Shown here in pieces: positions 26,876 to 35,746 of a DNA stretch of 45,084 bases (position 1 is its first letter; every line of letters begins with the position of its first letter). The position numbers and the translations under genes were made by a program. The notes under the pieces are model-generated. The model had not been told where the DNA came from. It ran no database searches and was given only the letters and a program-made list of their open reading frames with translations. The DNA lies in contig QHTZ01000069.1 of the NCBI GenBank assembly GCA_003221005.1, positions 1 to 45,084 on the forward strand. The letters are read 5' to 3'. The DNA comes from Gemmatimonadota bacterium (GTDB taxonomy: Bacteria > Gemmatimonadota > Gemmatimonadetes > Gemmatimonadales > GWC2-71-9).

Positions 26876-28225
26876 CTACGGTGCCGTGTTCGGCGGTCGC
26901 CGGTCGATGATGAAGAACACATTGGGGCGCGTGAAGTCCAAATCACCTCGCCGGAACACCGGGAGACCTGTCGCTGGCGACGCGGCAGGAGTGCCGTTCG
27001 TCGTATACGTGAAGGTCGTCGCGTTGGAGACCGTGACCGCGAAAGCGCCATTGTACGCAGCTTCGTTCGCACCGTTGATCGTGACGATGGAGTCGGTCGC
27101 CAGCCCATGGGGCGCGAGGGTGACGACGGTTGCCGTCGTGCCGGTGGAGGTGAGCGACGTGATCGGGTTGCCGTTGAACGACGCCGCGAATGACGCCCGA
27201 AACCAGTAGACGTACCCCGTCGCCGCCGCCGCCTGCGCGGTCGGCGTCGAGATGCCGTAGGTGAACGTGTTCGGGTCCACGACCTTGACCGTCTTGGTCC
27301 CGTTGTACGCACCCTGCACCGCGCCGTTGACCACGATCACATCGCCGGTGCTCAATCCGTGCGGCGTCGGCGTGACCGCCGTCGCGATCGTGTCAGCTAC
27401 CGTGGTCCCGGTCGTCGTCACCGACGTGAAGGGCAGGATCGCGGTGAACGCGAACGGCGCGCGGCTTCCCGGCACGGACTGAGGCATGACAAGCGCCGTG
27501 ATCGCCGTGCCTTGCCGCGTCGTGCCACCGATCGGGTTAAGACTGTCGCCACCCTGTAAGCCGACCGGTATGTTCGCCTCAAAGAGAACCGGCGCGGTCG
27601 TGCCAGCCGCCGTGAACGCCATCCTATAGGTGCCCACGGCCACGGGCGCATGCGCGGTCACATCCTCGAACGCGACGTTGGGGATAGTGGGAGACCCGGA
27701 CAGCGCGGCGCCGCCTCTCGCCACAACCCATGCGTCGAGGGACGTCGTGGCCAGCGGTGCTAGCGTGGACGCGAGCTGGATCACGCGTACGTGAACGAGG
27801 CCAGTCGCGACCGCGGGAGGAGCGGCTGTCGTGATCACGACCTTCTTCGCAGGCGTTTGGCCAGCACGCGCGTAGCCGTAGGCCAGGAACGTGTACTCCG
27901 CGTCCGCTGTGAACGCCGACGTCTGGTCGAACATGACCGTCGACGCGACGGCGGGATTGGTGCCGTCCATGAACACTCGGATGTCACGACTCCCTGCCTC
28001 GATCCCCTGGGCGTACGCGTTCATCCCCCGGAACGCGACTCCGAACAGGCCGGAATTGGAGACGATGTCCACGACGCGAAACGCCATCGCTCCTGTGTCG
28101 GGTATCGCGTTGACGTAATGGATGCCGGCCTTCGGGACCACGGGCGAGTTCGTGACGGCATCGGGGTGGCACGCGGCGACCGAGCTGGCCAGCACCAGGC
28201 ACAGTGAAAACCGGAATCGAGTCAT
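26876..28225 (-). CDS. DUF4397-like lipoprotein with two FCCH-like repeats
   Basis: 449 residues; the ATG at 28225 follows a GAGG Shine-Dalgarno. A lipoprotein signal (LVLASSVAACHPD) leads into a DUF4397-type beta domain (about 30-250) with GIHYVNAIPDTGAMAFRVVD, DIRVFMDGTNPAVAS, FTADAEYTFLAYGYA and VHVRVIQLAS. Two related ~75-residue modules follow, each with the pattern HGL(S/A)T...V.(V/I)NGA...AYNG...V.....FTY, the sequence type often annotated as E1 FCCH-like in phage and surface proteins. The protein ends DLDFTRPNVFFIID. It is the fourth gene of the SusC-SusD operon, so it may be a surface ligand-binding or adhesion component. Function is not established. Confidence 0.75.
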   Translation of the reverse strand: MTRFRFSLCLVLASSVAACHPDAVTNSPVVPKAGIHYVNAIPDTGAMAFRVVDIVSNSGLFGVAFRGMNAYAQGIEAGSRDIRVFMDGTNPAVASTVMFDQTSAFTADAEYTFLAYGYARAGQTPAKKVVITTAAPPAVATGLVHVRVIQLASTLAPLATTSLDAWVVARGGAALSGSPTIPNVAFEDVTAHAPVAVGTYRMAFTAAGTTAPVLFEANIPVGLQGGDSLNPIGGTTRQGTAITALVMPQSVPGSRAPFAFTAILPFTSVTTTGTTVADTIATAVTPTPHGLSTGDVIVVNGAVQGAYNGTKTVKVVDPNTFTYGISTPTAQAAAATGYVYWFRASFAASFNGNPITSLTSTGTTATVVTLAPHGLATDSIVTINGANEAAYNGAFAVTVSNATTFTYTTNGTPAASPATGLPVFRRGDLDFTRPNVFFIIDRRPPNTAP

Positions 28226-28235
28226 CGCATGGTCC

Positions 28236-28694
28236 TCATTGGTTGTCCCCTCCGCTGCCCTGGCCGCCTGACCCCTGACTGCTCGGCCCACCGACGCCCA
28301 ACGCGCGCGAGGCGATGAACGCTGCCGCCCCTGCGGCAAATGCCCCGGCAAACAGGTAGGTCCGAGACCGCGAGAGGCGCCGTGTGTAGGAGTTGCCGAC
28401 CCAAGCACGGGGCACGATCACCCTCTCGCCGCTCCACTTGGTCACGACCCCGCGGATGTCGCGTACGCTCGACACCTGGAGCAGGTAGGCCGTGTCGTTG
28501 ACCTGTGCCACCCGGCCTTCCACGCGATCCAACGCTGGGCCCAGCGTGTGCGCCGCTTCCACGCGGCCCTGGTCCGTCAGTGCCAGCGCGACGTCAACCT
28601 CCGACCGCGGCATCACGGTCTCAAGTGGCGTATAGACGTAGCACCTCGCGAACAGCAACGGCAGCGCCACCGCACCCAGCGTCTGCATCCGCAT
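28236..28694 (-). CDS. Small membrane-associated protein of the SusCD operon
   Basis: 152 residues from the ATG at 28694, one base after the SusD stop; an in-frame ATG at 28709 overlaps SusD and is less likely. The N-terminus MRMQTLGAVALPLLFARCYVY looks like a signal sequence, with Cys possibly lipidated although the lipobox is poor. The middle (about 35-100) is predicted beta-rich: VDVALALTDQGRVEAAH, VEGRVAQVNDTAYLLQVSSV, IRGVVTKWSGERVIVPR. This resembles small proteins that accompany TonB receptors in Gemmatimonadota-like genomes. A Gly/Ala helix (about 115-135) and a Ser/Gly/Gln tail end the protein. No family recognised with certainty. Confidence 0.65.
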   Translation of the reverse strand: MRMQTLGAVALPLLFARCYVYTPLETVMPRSEVDVALALTDQGRVEAAHTLGPALDRVEGRVAQVNDTAYLLQVSSVRDIRGVVTKWSGERVIVPRAWVGNSYTRRLSRSRTYLFAGAFAAGAAAFIASRALGVGGPSSQGSGGQGSGGDNQ

Positions 28695-28695
28695 T

Positions 28696-30396
28696 TTAGT
28701 AGACACCACCGGCGAACAGGCCGTAGTTGCCCCGCCCCGAGCCGCCGGGCAGGCCCACGCCCCCGAGCCCGTAGATCGGCACCTGGCGAACCTGAAGCTC
28801 CTGGTACGGCGCCGGCCAGCTGACCGCCGTGCCTTCCGGTAGATCGCCCCAGCCGCGGGCCGCGAAAAACCACATCCCGTACCCTGTGAACGCTGTCTCC
28901 ATGCGGTATTCCCACTTCAGCGCGTCCCACATGTTCCCGCACTTCGTCCTGCGATAACCCTGCGCCGCGTCGGGGACGCGTGGCACGCAGGCGTTGCCGC
29001 CAGGCACCACGGCGCTCGTGTCGGTGGCCGTGATGTCGACCGGCGGCAAGCCACCCTTGGCGACGCGCGAGATGTTGATCAGCTTGGCCGCCGAATCGAT
29101 GTTCGCCGCGCCACCTTGCCGGAGCAGCCCCTCCGCGTTGAGCAGGTGGATCTCCGCCGCCGTCATGACCGGGTAGGGGCCATTCCTGCTGCTTGAAAAG
29201 AAGCCGAACGAACGTCGGAAATCGTACATCGAGATCTGCAACGGGTCACCGGCGGCGTCCGAACTCGGCGGACGGTTCCGAAAGTACCGCGTGGATGCGA
29301 AGCTGGCCGGCTGCGAGTCGTTGTTCTGCGCCCCTCGGTTCGTGCCCTGCGGGAAGCGTTTGTCCGGTGTCACCACGAGGAACGGCGCTCGGCTCGCGGG
29401 TGCGAGCAACAACCAGGTGTCGTAGCCGCCCGAGGTGTCCGCCATGCCCATGAAGAACTGCGACATCTGATGCCAGCTGGCGGAGCCTGTCGCGTAGTGC
29501 TGGACGGGCCACGATACGTCCCAGCCGTTGGTGGGCGACATCAAGATGTTGAAATCGCTCGTTATCCCCAGGTTAGCCTCCGCGATCACCTGCGCCCAGT
29601 TCACGTTGTTGGCGCGATCGGCAGGGGAGCGGGCCACCCCCGCCAGGAACCGCGCCTTGTACGAGTGCACCAACTGGATGAACTGAGCCTGCGTAATGCT
29701 CGCGGTCGCCTGGTTGATCCACGTCGCTGGAAGGGGGAACCCGTCCGGGGCGGTCCCCACCATGCCCGCGATTGTAGCGGCGGAGTCGAGATCAAAGAGA
29801 GCCGCTCTCATAACCGAGTCGTATCGCGCCAACGGCACCGTCGCATCGTTCGCATTGTCCTCGGTCAGGACGGCCGCGGAGTCGTAGGCCAGCGCGAGAT
29901 TCCCGAGCCCCACCCCCTCCACGAACTTGCCGAACGCGCGCGCGCGACGGTCGCGCGTGACAGTTCCCAGGCTCCCTAACACCTTCAGGCGCGCGAGTGC
30001 CAGACTGGCGAGCCGCGCGGCGCTGTGCTCGACGAAGAAGTCCCGCAGGTTGCCGATGCTCCCCTGTCCGTTGATGCTGTTGTCGATCTGGTTACGCGGG
30101 ATCGCGCTGCGCGGGCCCATCGCGAAGTTGGCGAGGCCGGACACGCTTTCCATCCCCATCGTGATCAGCTGCGGCTGGAGACCATCGTTCGCGCCGCCGG
30201 AGAGCACCTTCGCGTCACCGAGCGTCCCCGAGTGCGCAATCGCGTACGTGCTGCCCAGGAATGTCTCGAGGTCGGTCGCAGTACGGAAGGCGCTGTTGCG
30301 ATCCGGGTTGTTCGTGTTGTCCACGGCCAGCGGGTTCGTGCAGGCTCCAACATCGAGCGCCAGCGCTCCCACCAATGCGTAAAGAAATGCTCTCAT
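28696..30396 (-). CDS. SusD/RagB-type outer-membrane lipoprotein
   Basis: 566 residues from the ATG at 30396, which has a good Shine-Dalgarno (AGGGGGA). The lipoprotein signal ends LDVGACTNPL. The helical TPR-like SusD fold is recognisable from NPDRNSAFRTATDLETFLGS near the N-terminus, QAQFIQLVHSYKARFLAGVAR in the middle, PVMTAAEIHLLNAEGLLRQG, and ALKWEYRMETAFTGYGMWFFAARGWGDL (the usual EfWYEGhRWwDL-like position). SusD lids the SusC channel and binds the nutrient before import. No glycoside hydrolase, sulfatase or regulator adjoins it, so the substrate cannot be deduced; the lack of CAZymes makes peptides as likely as glycans. Confidence 0.9.
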   Translation of the reverse strand: MRAFLYALVGALALDVGACTNPLAVDNTNNPDRNSAFRTATDLETFLGSTYAIAHSGTLGDAKVLSGGANDGLQPQLITMGMESVSGLANFAMGPRSAIPRNQIDNSINGQGSIGNLRDFFVEHSAARLASLALARLKVLGSLGTVTRDRRARAFGKFVEGVGLGNLALAYDSAAVLTEDNANDATVPLARYDSVMRAALFDLDSAATIAGMVGTAPDGFPLPATWINQATASITQAQFIQLVHSYKARFLAGVARSPADRANNVNWAQVIAEANLGITSDFNILMSPTNGWDVSWPVQHYATGSASWHQMSQFFMGMADTSGGYDTWLLLAPASRAPFLVVTPDKRFPQGTNRGAQNNDSQPASFASTRYFRNRPPSSDAAGDPLQISMYDFRRSFGFFSSSRNGPYPVMTAAEIHLLNAEGLLRQGGAANIDSAAKLINISRVAKGGLPPVDITATDTSAVVPGGNACVPRVPDAAQGYRRTKCGNMWDALKWEYRMETAFTGYGMWFFAARGWGDLPEGTAVSWPAPYQELQVRQVPIYGLGGVGLPGGSGRGNYGLFAGGVY

Positions 30397-30424
30397 CGGT
30401 CCCCCTGAAGACAGGAAACGAGGA

Positions 30425-33400
30425 TCAGAAGCGCGTGGACACTCCGATTGTGAACGTGCGCAAGTTCGGGAACGTGAAGGCGTCGACCGCGTTGATCGCA
30501 GCGGAGTTCGCCTGCCCGCTCGGCCCCGAGGCGACGCCCACTTCGGGGTCAAACCCGCGGTAGTTCGTGAACGTCACCAGGTTCCTGCCGACGATGCTCA
30601 GCTGCCAGTCTCCCACGCCGCGGATCGGGCCGATGTGGTACGAGACGAGCGCCTCGCGCAGCTTGGCGTAGCTCGCCTTCTCCACCGAAAAGCTGTTGGG
30701 GGCGAGGATGTCGTATAGACCGCCGATCCCGGCCGCGTTGTCGGGGGGTGCGGCGCGGTAGTAATACCCAATTGGCTTCGCGCTTTCGACTGTGGCCCCG
30801 GTCTGGTCCACGTCCTTCGACAGGAAGTCGAGGTGCGCCCAGTGGAACCCCTGGTCCCACACGCTCTGCCCAATCGCGGCATCGAGCAGGGCGTAGAGCG
30901 TGAGCCGCTTGTAGGTGACCGTCTGCGTGATCGCAAAACGGAAGTCGGGAAGCGCGTTGCCGAGCGGCACCTGCTTCGCCGTCTGTTGGTTCGCCCCATC
31001 GCCCCGCAGGATGATCGGCATCCCCCAGTTCATCGCCACTCCCCATGGCGCCTGGCTCCCCGGTAGTTGCGCCTGCCACAGGTTGTGGGTGATGCCCATC
31101 GTGGGGTCGTTCCCGGCGCCGACCCAGACCAGGAAGCCTTGGTCGTTCGTCTGGAACGCCTTGCCCGCGCCGCAGTCCGCACTGAACGGCGCCGGCAGCA
31201 AGCCGCAGTCGCCGTAGCCCGTGAGGAACTTGCGGCCGTAGAACTCGGCGTACCGCTCCCCCTCCTGGGCGTAGAAGATCTGATCGGTCGCCTGGAGCGA
31301 CGCACCATAGAGGTACGGCGGGACATCGAGCTTGGTGATGACCGACCGGTTGCGATCGTAGCTCACGCCCATGGTCCAGGAGAAGTCGCGCGTCTGGACG
31401 AACGGGAGATTGAGCGTCAACTCCCATGTCTTGTTGAGGAGCTCGCCCGCGTTCTGCCACTGCCGCTGATAGCCGCTCGCGGCGATCAGCGGGACCGGGA
31501 GGATCTGGTCGCTGATGCGGGAGCGGGCGTACGTGGCCGTCAGGCCGAACCTGCCCAGCAGCTCGATGTCGGCGCCGAGCTCGATCTCATGGGACACCTC
31601 GGGACCCAGATTCCTGTTGCCGAGGAAGTTGGCCTGCGGAATTCCCCCCGGGCCGATCCCGAATGTCTCGTATTGGCTGGAGAACCCGGGGGAGCTCCCC
31701 GCGGTCCCGTAGGACGCGCGCAGCTTGAACTCCGTGACCTGGCGCAGGAACCACCACGGCTCGAGGCCGAGCCGCCACGCGCCCGAGACCCGCCCGAAAT
31801 TCGCCCAGCGATGACCCGGGCCGAACAACGACGAGCCGTCGCGGCGGACCAGCGCGTCCAGGATGTAACGGTCCTTGTACGTGAAATTCGCCCCGCCGAA
31901 GAGTCCGATCTGACGAATACTCTGCGCCCACGATGAGTCGACCTTGTCCTGGGTCACGTTGGTGAGCGCGTCGATCCCCCTGAACGCGAGGAAGTCTCCC
32001 TGGCCGAACACGAGATTGCTGTCCCGCTGCGCGTAGGAGTAGCGCAGGCTGTAGCGCGTCTGGAAGTCGCTGCCGAAGTTGTGTCGGAACGTGGCGTTCA
32101 GCCCCGTGTTGAACTCCTCGCTTGACGTCGAGTTGCGCAGGATGTTCCCCAGGTTCGTCGGGGCGTCGGGATTGGGGCCGGTGGACCGAAAACCCTTGTC
32201 GCGGAACTGGCTCGCACCGGTGCTCCGCAAGTCGTAGCTGAAATTCGCCTCGAGCTGCACCCAGCTTGCCGGCGTGTACTGGGTGGTAACCCCGCCGATG
32301 AAACGCTTGGTAAGGTCCGTGCGATGCACGTTCGCGAGGTAGTAGAGAGGGTTGTAGTTCTGAGCGCCGCCCTGCTGCAGGTTGGGCCGGATGAACAAGC
32401 GACCCAGCGTGTCGTACTGCAGTAGGTTCGCGATGCCTGGAGCGCGGGTGAGCCGGAAGAACGCCCCACCGCCTGCGTCACCGGGCGTCGGCTGGGCGCC
32501 TCCCTCTTGGTTCAGCCCGTCCTGCGAGCTGCGACTGTAGAAAGTGCGCACGGCGATATTCAGATCAGACCCGATCGCCTGATCGACGTTTGCCCGGAAG
32601 GAATTGCGCTGCAGCCCCTGCAGGAAGCGGATCGCCCCCTGGTCGGTCAGGTTCGACCCGCTCGCGTAGAAGCGGGTGCCGCCGAACGCCCCGGTCATAT
32701 CGACGTCGTTCTGCGTATACGGATGCTGGGTCACGACCTGGCGCACGGCGTTGTATACCTGACCCGGCCACGGATCGATCTGGAACCGCTGACGCAGCGG
32801 CCCCCCGCTGAGCGTTGCGCCCGGGTCGATGGGCATACTCGGCGGCGTTCCGGCCCAGTCGCTCGCCTGGTTGTTGATGACCTGTTGCCAGAAAGTGTAG
32901 TCGAACGTCCGCGCGCACAGCGGCTGGCCGGTCTCGGCTTGGCAGAATTGCGTGTTGTTCTCGTTCATCAGAAGCGCCGTGCGCTGCGCGATCCCGAAGT
33001 CCCGCTCGATGTCCGAGAGCCCGGCCTCGGTCCGCACGCTGAACTGCACTCCTTCCGCCGCCCGCCGGCCCGACTTGGTCGTGATATTGATGACCCCGTT
33101 CCCTCCCCGCGCCCCATACAGTGACGCCGCCGCGGCGCCCTTCACCACCTCCACGCTCTCGATGTCGCTCGGGTTGAGATCGGGGAGCGCGCCGTTGATG
33201 ATGACGCCATCCACGATGTACAGGGGATCCTGGCTGCGACCCTGCGCGTTGAGCGACGTCGGCCCGCGCAGCAACACCGCCGGCTGCGCGCCGGGGCGCC
33301 CGCTCGCGGACACGATGTTCGCGGGTAGCTTGCCCTGCAGCAGCGTCAACGGGTCCGCCGCTGGGACCTGCAGCTTCGAGGCGTCGATCGTCGTCACGCT

Positions 33401-33805
33401 GAACGGCACCTTGATCCGCTCGGTCGCCTCCTGCACGCCGGTGACCACCACCGCCTCGAGCTGGTTGACGTCCGTGACGAGCGAGAAGTCCTGGGTCTGT
33501 TCGCCTGCGCTCAACACGATCGGTCGACTGGTCGGCTTGTGGCCGATCGTGCGCACGCGCATGGTCACGGTCTGCCCCGAGACGCGGGCCGCGGGCACGA
33601 GGATCGTGTACTGCCCGTTGGTCCCCGTCAGGACGGCGACGTTCAGCTCCACGAGCTGCACGTTCGCCACCGACAGCGCGTCGCCGCGATCGTCGGTCAC
33701 CTTGCCGTGCACCACGGCGTCCTGCGCCCACGCCTGCCCGGCCGCGGCGAGCAGGGAGGCGAGCATGGCAACGCCAAGCCAAGGGCCACGATGCGATTGG
33801 GTCAT
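30425..33805 (-). CDS. SusC/RagA-type TonB-linked outer-membrane transporter
   Basis: 1126 residues from the ATG at 33805. A signal peptide (ASLLAAAGQAWAQD) is followed by a carboxypeptidase-regulatory-like beta domain (about 30-115, VVHGKVTDDRGDALSVANVQ). The plug domain spans about 125-245, with QGKLPANIVSASGRPGAQP, DPLYIVDGVIING, DIESVEVVKGAAAASLYGAR and GGNGVINITTKSG. These are hallmarks of the SusC/RagA family. The remaining ~880 residues are a 22-strand barrel ending in the aromatic TIGVSTRF. It takes up substrates bound by SusD using TonB energy. It is the first gene of a four-gene operon. A candidate promoter lies 190 bases upstream, leaving an unusually long leader. Confidence 0.95.
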   Translation of the reverse strand: MTQSHRGPWLGVAMLASLLAAAGQAWAQDAVVHGKVTDDRGDALSVANVQLVELNVAVLTGTNGQYTILVPAARVSGQTVTMRVRTIGHKPTSRPIVLSAGEQTQDFSLVTDVNQLEAVVVTGVQEATERIKVPFSVTTIDASKLQVPAADPLTLLQGKLPANIVSASGRPGAQPAVLLRGPTSLNAQGRSQDPLYIVDGVIINGALPDLNPSDIESVEVVKGAAAASLYGARGGNGVINITTKSGRRAAEGVQFSVRTEAGLSDIERDFGIAQRTALLMNENNTQFCQAETGQPLCARTFDYTFWQQVINNQASDWAGTPPSMPIDPGATLSGGPLRQRFQIDPWPGQVYNAVRQVVTQHPYTQNDVDMTGAFGGTRFYASGSNLTDQGAIRFLQGLQRNSFRANVDQAIGSDLNIAVRTFYSRSSQDGLNQEGGAQPTPGDAGGGAFFRLTRAPGIANLLQYDTLGRLFIRPNLQQGGAQNYNPLYYLANVHRTDLTKRFIGGVTTQYTPASWVQLEANFSYDLRSTGASQFRDKGFRSTGPNPDAPTNLGNILRNSTSSEEFNTGLNATFRHNFGSDFQTRYSLRYSYAQRDSNLVFGQGDFLAFRGIDALTNVTQDKVDSSWAQSIRQIGLFGGANFTYKDRYILDALVRRDGSSLFGPGHRWANFGRVSGAWRLGLEPWWFLRQVTEFKLRASYGTAGSSPGFSSQYETFGIGPGGIPQANFLGNRNLGPEVSHEIELGADIELLGRFGLTATYARSRISDQILPVPLIAASGYQRQWQNAGELLNKTWELTLNLPFVQTRDFSWTMGVSYDRNRSVITKLDVPPYLYGASLQATDQIFYAQEGERYAEFYGRKFLTGYGDCGLLPAPFSADCGAGKAFQTNDQGFLVWVGAGNDPTMGITHNLWQAQLPGSQAPWGVAMNWGMPIILRGDGANQQTAKQVPLGNALPDFRFAITQTVTYKRLTLYALLDAAIGQSVWDQGFHWAHLDFLSKDVDQTGATVESAKPIGYYYRAAPPDNAAGIGGLYDILAPNSFSVEKASYAKLREALVSYHIGPIRGVGDWQLSIVGRNLVTFTNYRGFDPEVGVASGPSGQANSAAINAVDAFTFPNLRTFTIGVSTRF

Positions 33806-33994
33806 ACGGGAATCCCTTATCTGAGCGGTGAACTGGTGTGGAAGGAGAGGAATCGTCGTGACCCGGCGCGCGCACGCTGCCAGCAGCGGCCGCGCCGGGA
33901 AGTTGGTCGGCGGCCGAGGCGCGCAACGGGCACGCAGCGACGGGCGAAGCAGCTCGAGCCTGACGGTCATGGGCGCTCGGACAGCCTGACGCAT

Positions 33995-34023
33995 TAAGTA
34001 CGCCACGTTGGGCTGGGCGTCAA
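33995..34023 (-). promoter_or_regulatory. Candidate promoter of the SusC operon
   Basis: Minus strand: TTGACG (34018-34023), 17-base spacer, TACTTA (33995-34000). The -10 is poor. If used, the leader before the SusC start would be about 180 bases. Confidence 0.35.
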
Positions 34024-34039
34024 GAGCCCAAAACAGGTC

Positions 34040-34068
34040 TTTCCAAACCGCCGGGCGGCCCATACTAT
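34040..34068 (+). promoter_or_regulatory. Candidate promoter of the plug-only gene
   Basis: TTTCCA (34040-34045), 17-base spacer, TACTAT (34063-34068), 26 bases before the ATG at 34095. It is back to back with the SusC promoter candidate. Confidence 0.4.
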
Positions 34069-34094
34069 CGAGTTGTCGGGGAACTTATCGTCCC

Positions 34095-34850
34095 ATGGCA
34101 CGCCGGCTCAGCCACCTCGGCGCCTTTGCGCTGCTGGCCGCCTCCCTTCCCGGTGTGGCGGCGCCGCAACAGGTACCCCCAACTGCATCCATCGTGGGGC
34201 GCCTGGTGGACGTGGAGTCCCGCGCACCCGTGGGCCGGGCCCGCATCGCCATCCTCGGCGCGCACCACGAGTTCGCGTCGGACAGCGAGGGCAGGTTCGT
34301 GGGCGACCACCTGGCCTCTGGCACCTACGTCCTACAGGCGCGGGCGATCGGGTACGCCGTAGGATCGTGGGTCGTCCAGCTGGGCGACAGCGAGACGGTC
34401 ACTCAGGTGTTCGAGCTGAAACGCCTCCCTTACGTGCTCGACCCGGTCGTGGTGCAACGCCGGCTGACCTTCAGCGCGGAGCGGCTGCGGGCGTTCGAGC
34501 GCCGGCGCGCGTCGGGGCGGGGTTACTTCATCACCGCGGCTCAGATCGAGGCGGAGCATCCCCATGCACTCGTGGACCTGCTCCGCAACGTCCCCGGCGT
34601 CCAGATGATCTGCGCCGGCGCGTCGCGCTGCACGGTTCGCATGTTGCGCTCCCCGCGCAACTGCAAAGTGGATTATGTCCTGGACGGCTTCCCCGCCACG
34701 AATTCCACCAGTCCCGACATGGCGACGGTCGGCATCATCGGGATCGAGGTCTACCGCACGTTGAGCGAGACTCCGCTCGAGTTCCTCCGAACCGACAACG
34801 TCTGCGGGACAATCGTCATCTGGACACGCTCAGGGCCCAACGAACCCTGA
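34095..34850 (+). CDS. Periplasmic SusC-like protein with regulatory and plug domains but no barrel
   Basis: 251 residues from the ATG at 34095. A signal peptide (FALLAASLPGVAAPQQ) is followed by a carboxypeptidase-regulatory-like domain (about 32-115: SIVGRLVDVESRAPVGRARI, GRFVGDHLASGTYVLQARAIG). A TonB-receptor plug-like domain comes next (about 150-250: ALVDLLRNVPGVQMICAG, KVDYVLDGFPATN, VGIIGIEVYRTLSETPLEF, CGTIVIWTR). It ends where the barrel should begin. The stop is genuine, with a convergent gene six bases later. Two cysteines (CAGASRC) are in the position of the plug arginine-rich loop. It could be a periplasmic accessory that mimics the plug, or a reduced receptor. It is divergently transcribed from the SusC operon. 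Confidence 0.8.
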   Translation: MARRLSHLGAFALLAASLPGVAAPQQVPPTASIVGRLVDVESRAPVGRARIAILGAHHEFASDSEGRFVGDHLASGTYVLQARAIGYAVGSWVVQLGDSETVTQVFELKRLPYVLDPVVVQRRLTFSAERLRAFERRRASGRGYFITAAQIEAEHPHALVDLLRNVPGVQMICAGASRCTVRMLRSPRNCKVDYVLDGFPATNSTSPDMATVGIIGIEVYRTLSETPLEFLRTDNVCGTIVIWTRSGPNEP

Positions 34851-34856
34851 CGCGCC

Positions 34857-35744
34857 TCAGGGGCGCCAGCGCGGCACGACATCCGTGAGGACGTTCCCGC
34901 TCGTGATCTGCCACGCTTGCGAGCCGTCCGCTCTCGCCACCCAGATGTGCTTGGCGCGGTCGAAGGCGATGTACGCCGCGTCAGGAGACCACGAAGGGAA
35001 CTCGGCCTGCAGCTCACCCGAGGTCACCTGCACGACGCCCGTCCCGTCCGCGTTCATGACGTAGATCTGCTCGCCGCCATTCCGATTGGACATGAAGGCG
35101 ATCTTCGTGCCATCGGGAGACCACGCCGGCACATCGTCGTATGCGAGAACGTTGTTCGAGAGGTTCACTGGGTTGGTCCCGTCGGCATTCATCACGTAGA
35201 CCTCGTCGTTGCCGTCCCGGTTGGTGGCGAACGCGATCTTGGTGCCGTCCGGCGACCAGGTGGGCTGGGCGTCCGACAGAGAACCAGACGTCAGCTGCGT
35301 CACACCCGTGCCGTTCGCGTTCATCACGAAGATGTGGTTGATCCCGGCGTCCCGGTTGGAGACAAACACGATCTTGCTGCCATCCGGGGACCACGCCGGC
35401 TCGCCCTCCAGGGTCGTGTCGCTGGTCAGCTGCACGACGTTCGCGCCGTCGGCGTCCATGACGAAGATGTCCAACGGTACCGTCGCGTTCACAGAACGGT
35501 CAGACTGAAACGCGAGCTTGGTGCCGTCGTGGGACCAGGCCGGCCACTCGTCCCTCGCGAGCGAGTTGGTGACGTTCGTCATCCCGGTGCCGTCGGCGTT
35601 CATGACGAAAATGTCGAGCTGGCCCAACGGGCCCCGGTCGCTCACGAACGCGATCTGCCCGGGGAGCGGCGGCAGCGGCGCCGTCACGTCCTTGTGACAC
35701 GCGCTCAGGAGCGCGACGAGGGCGCAGCGGGTGGAGGAGCGCAC
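34857..35744 (-). CDS. TolB-like PD40 beta-propeller lipoprotein
   Basis: 295 residues from a GTG two bases after the LemA stop. A short lipoprotein signal (CALVALLSACHKD) precedes about six PD40 propeller blades, each of the form AWSPDGTKIAF-SNRDG-IYVMNADGTG-V-LTSG. The blades are nearly identical to each other, which implies recent internal duplication. Such proteins resemble the TolB propeller but lack its N-terminal domain; they usually bind other proteins in the periplasm. It is the last gene of the TPM-NTase-LemA operon. No catalytic residues are evident. Confidence 0.85.
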   Translation of the reverse strand: MRSSTRCALVALLSACHKDVTAPLPPLPGQIAFVSDRGPLGQLDIFVMNADGTGMTNVTNSLARDEWPAWSHDGTKLAFQSDRSVNATVPLDIFVMDADGANVVQLTSDTTLEGEPAWSPDGSKIVFVSNRDAGINHIFVMNANGTGVTQLTSGSLSDAQPTWSPDGTKIAFATNRDGNDEVYVMNADGTNPVNLSNNVLAYDDVPAWSPDGTKIAFMSNRNGGEQIYVMNADGTGVVQVTSGELQAEFPSWSPDAAYIAFDRAKHIWVARADGSQAWQITSGNVLTDVVPRWRP

Positions 35745-35746
35745 GG

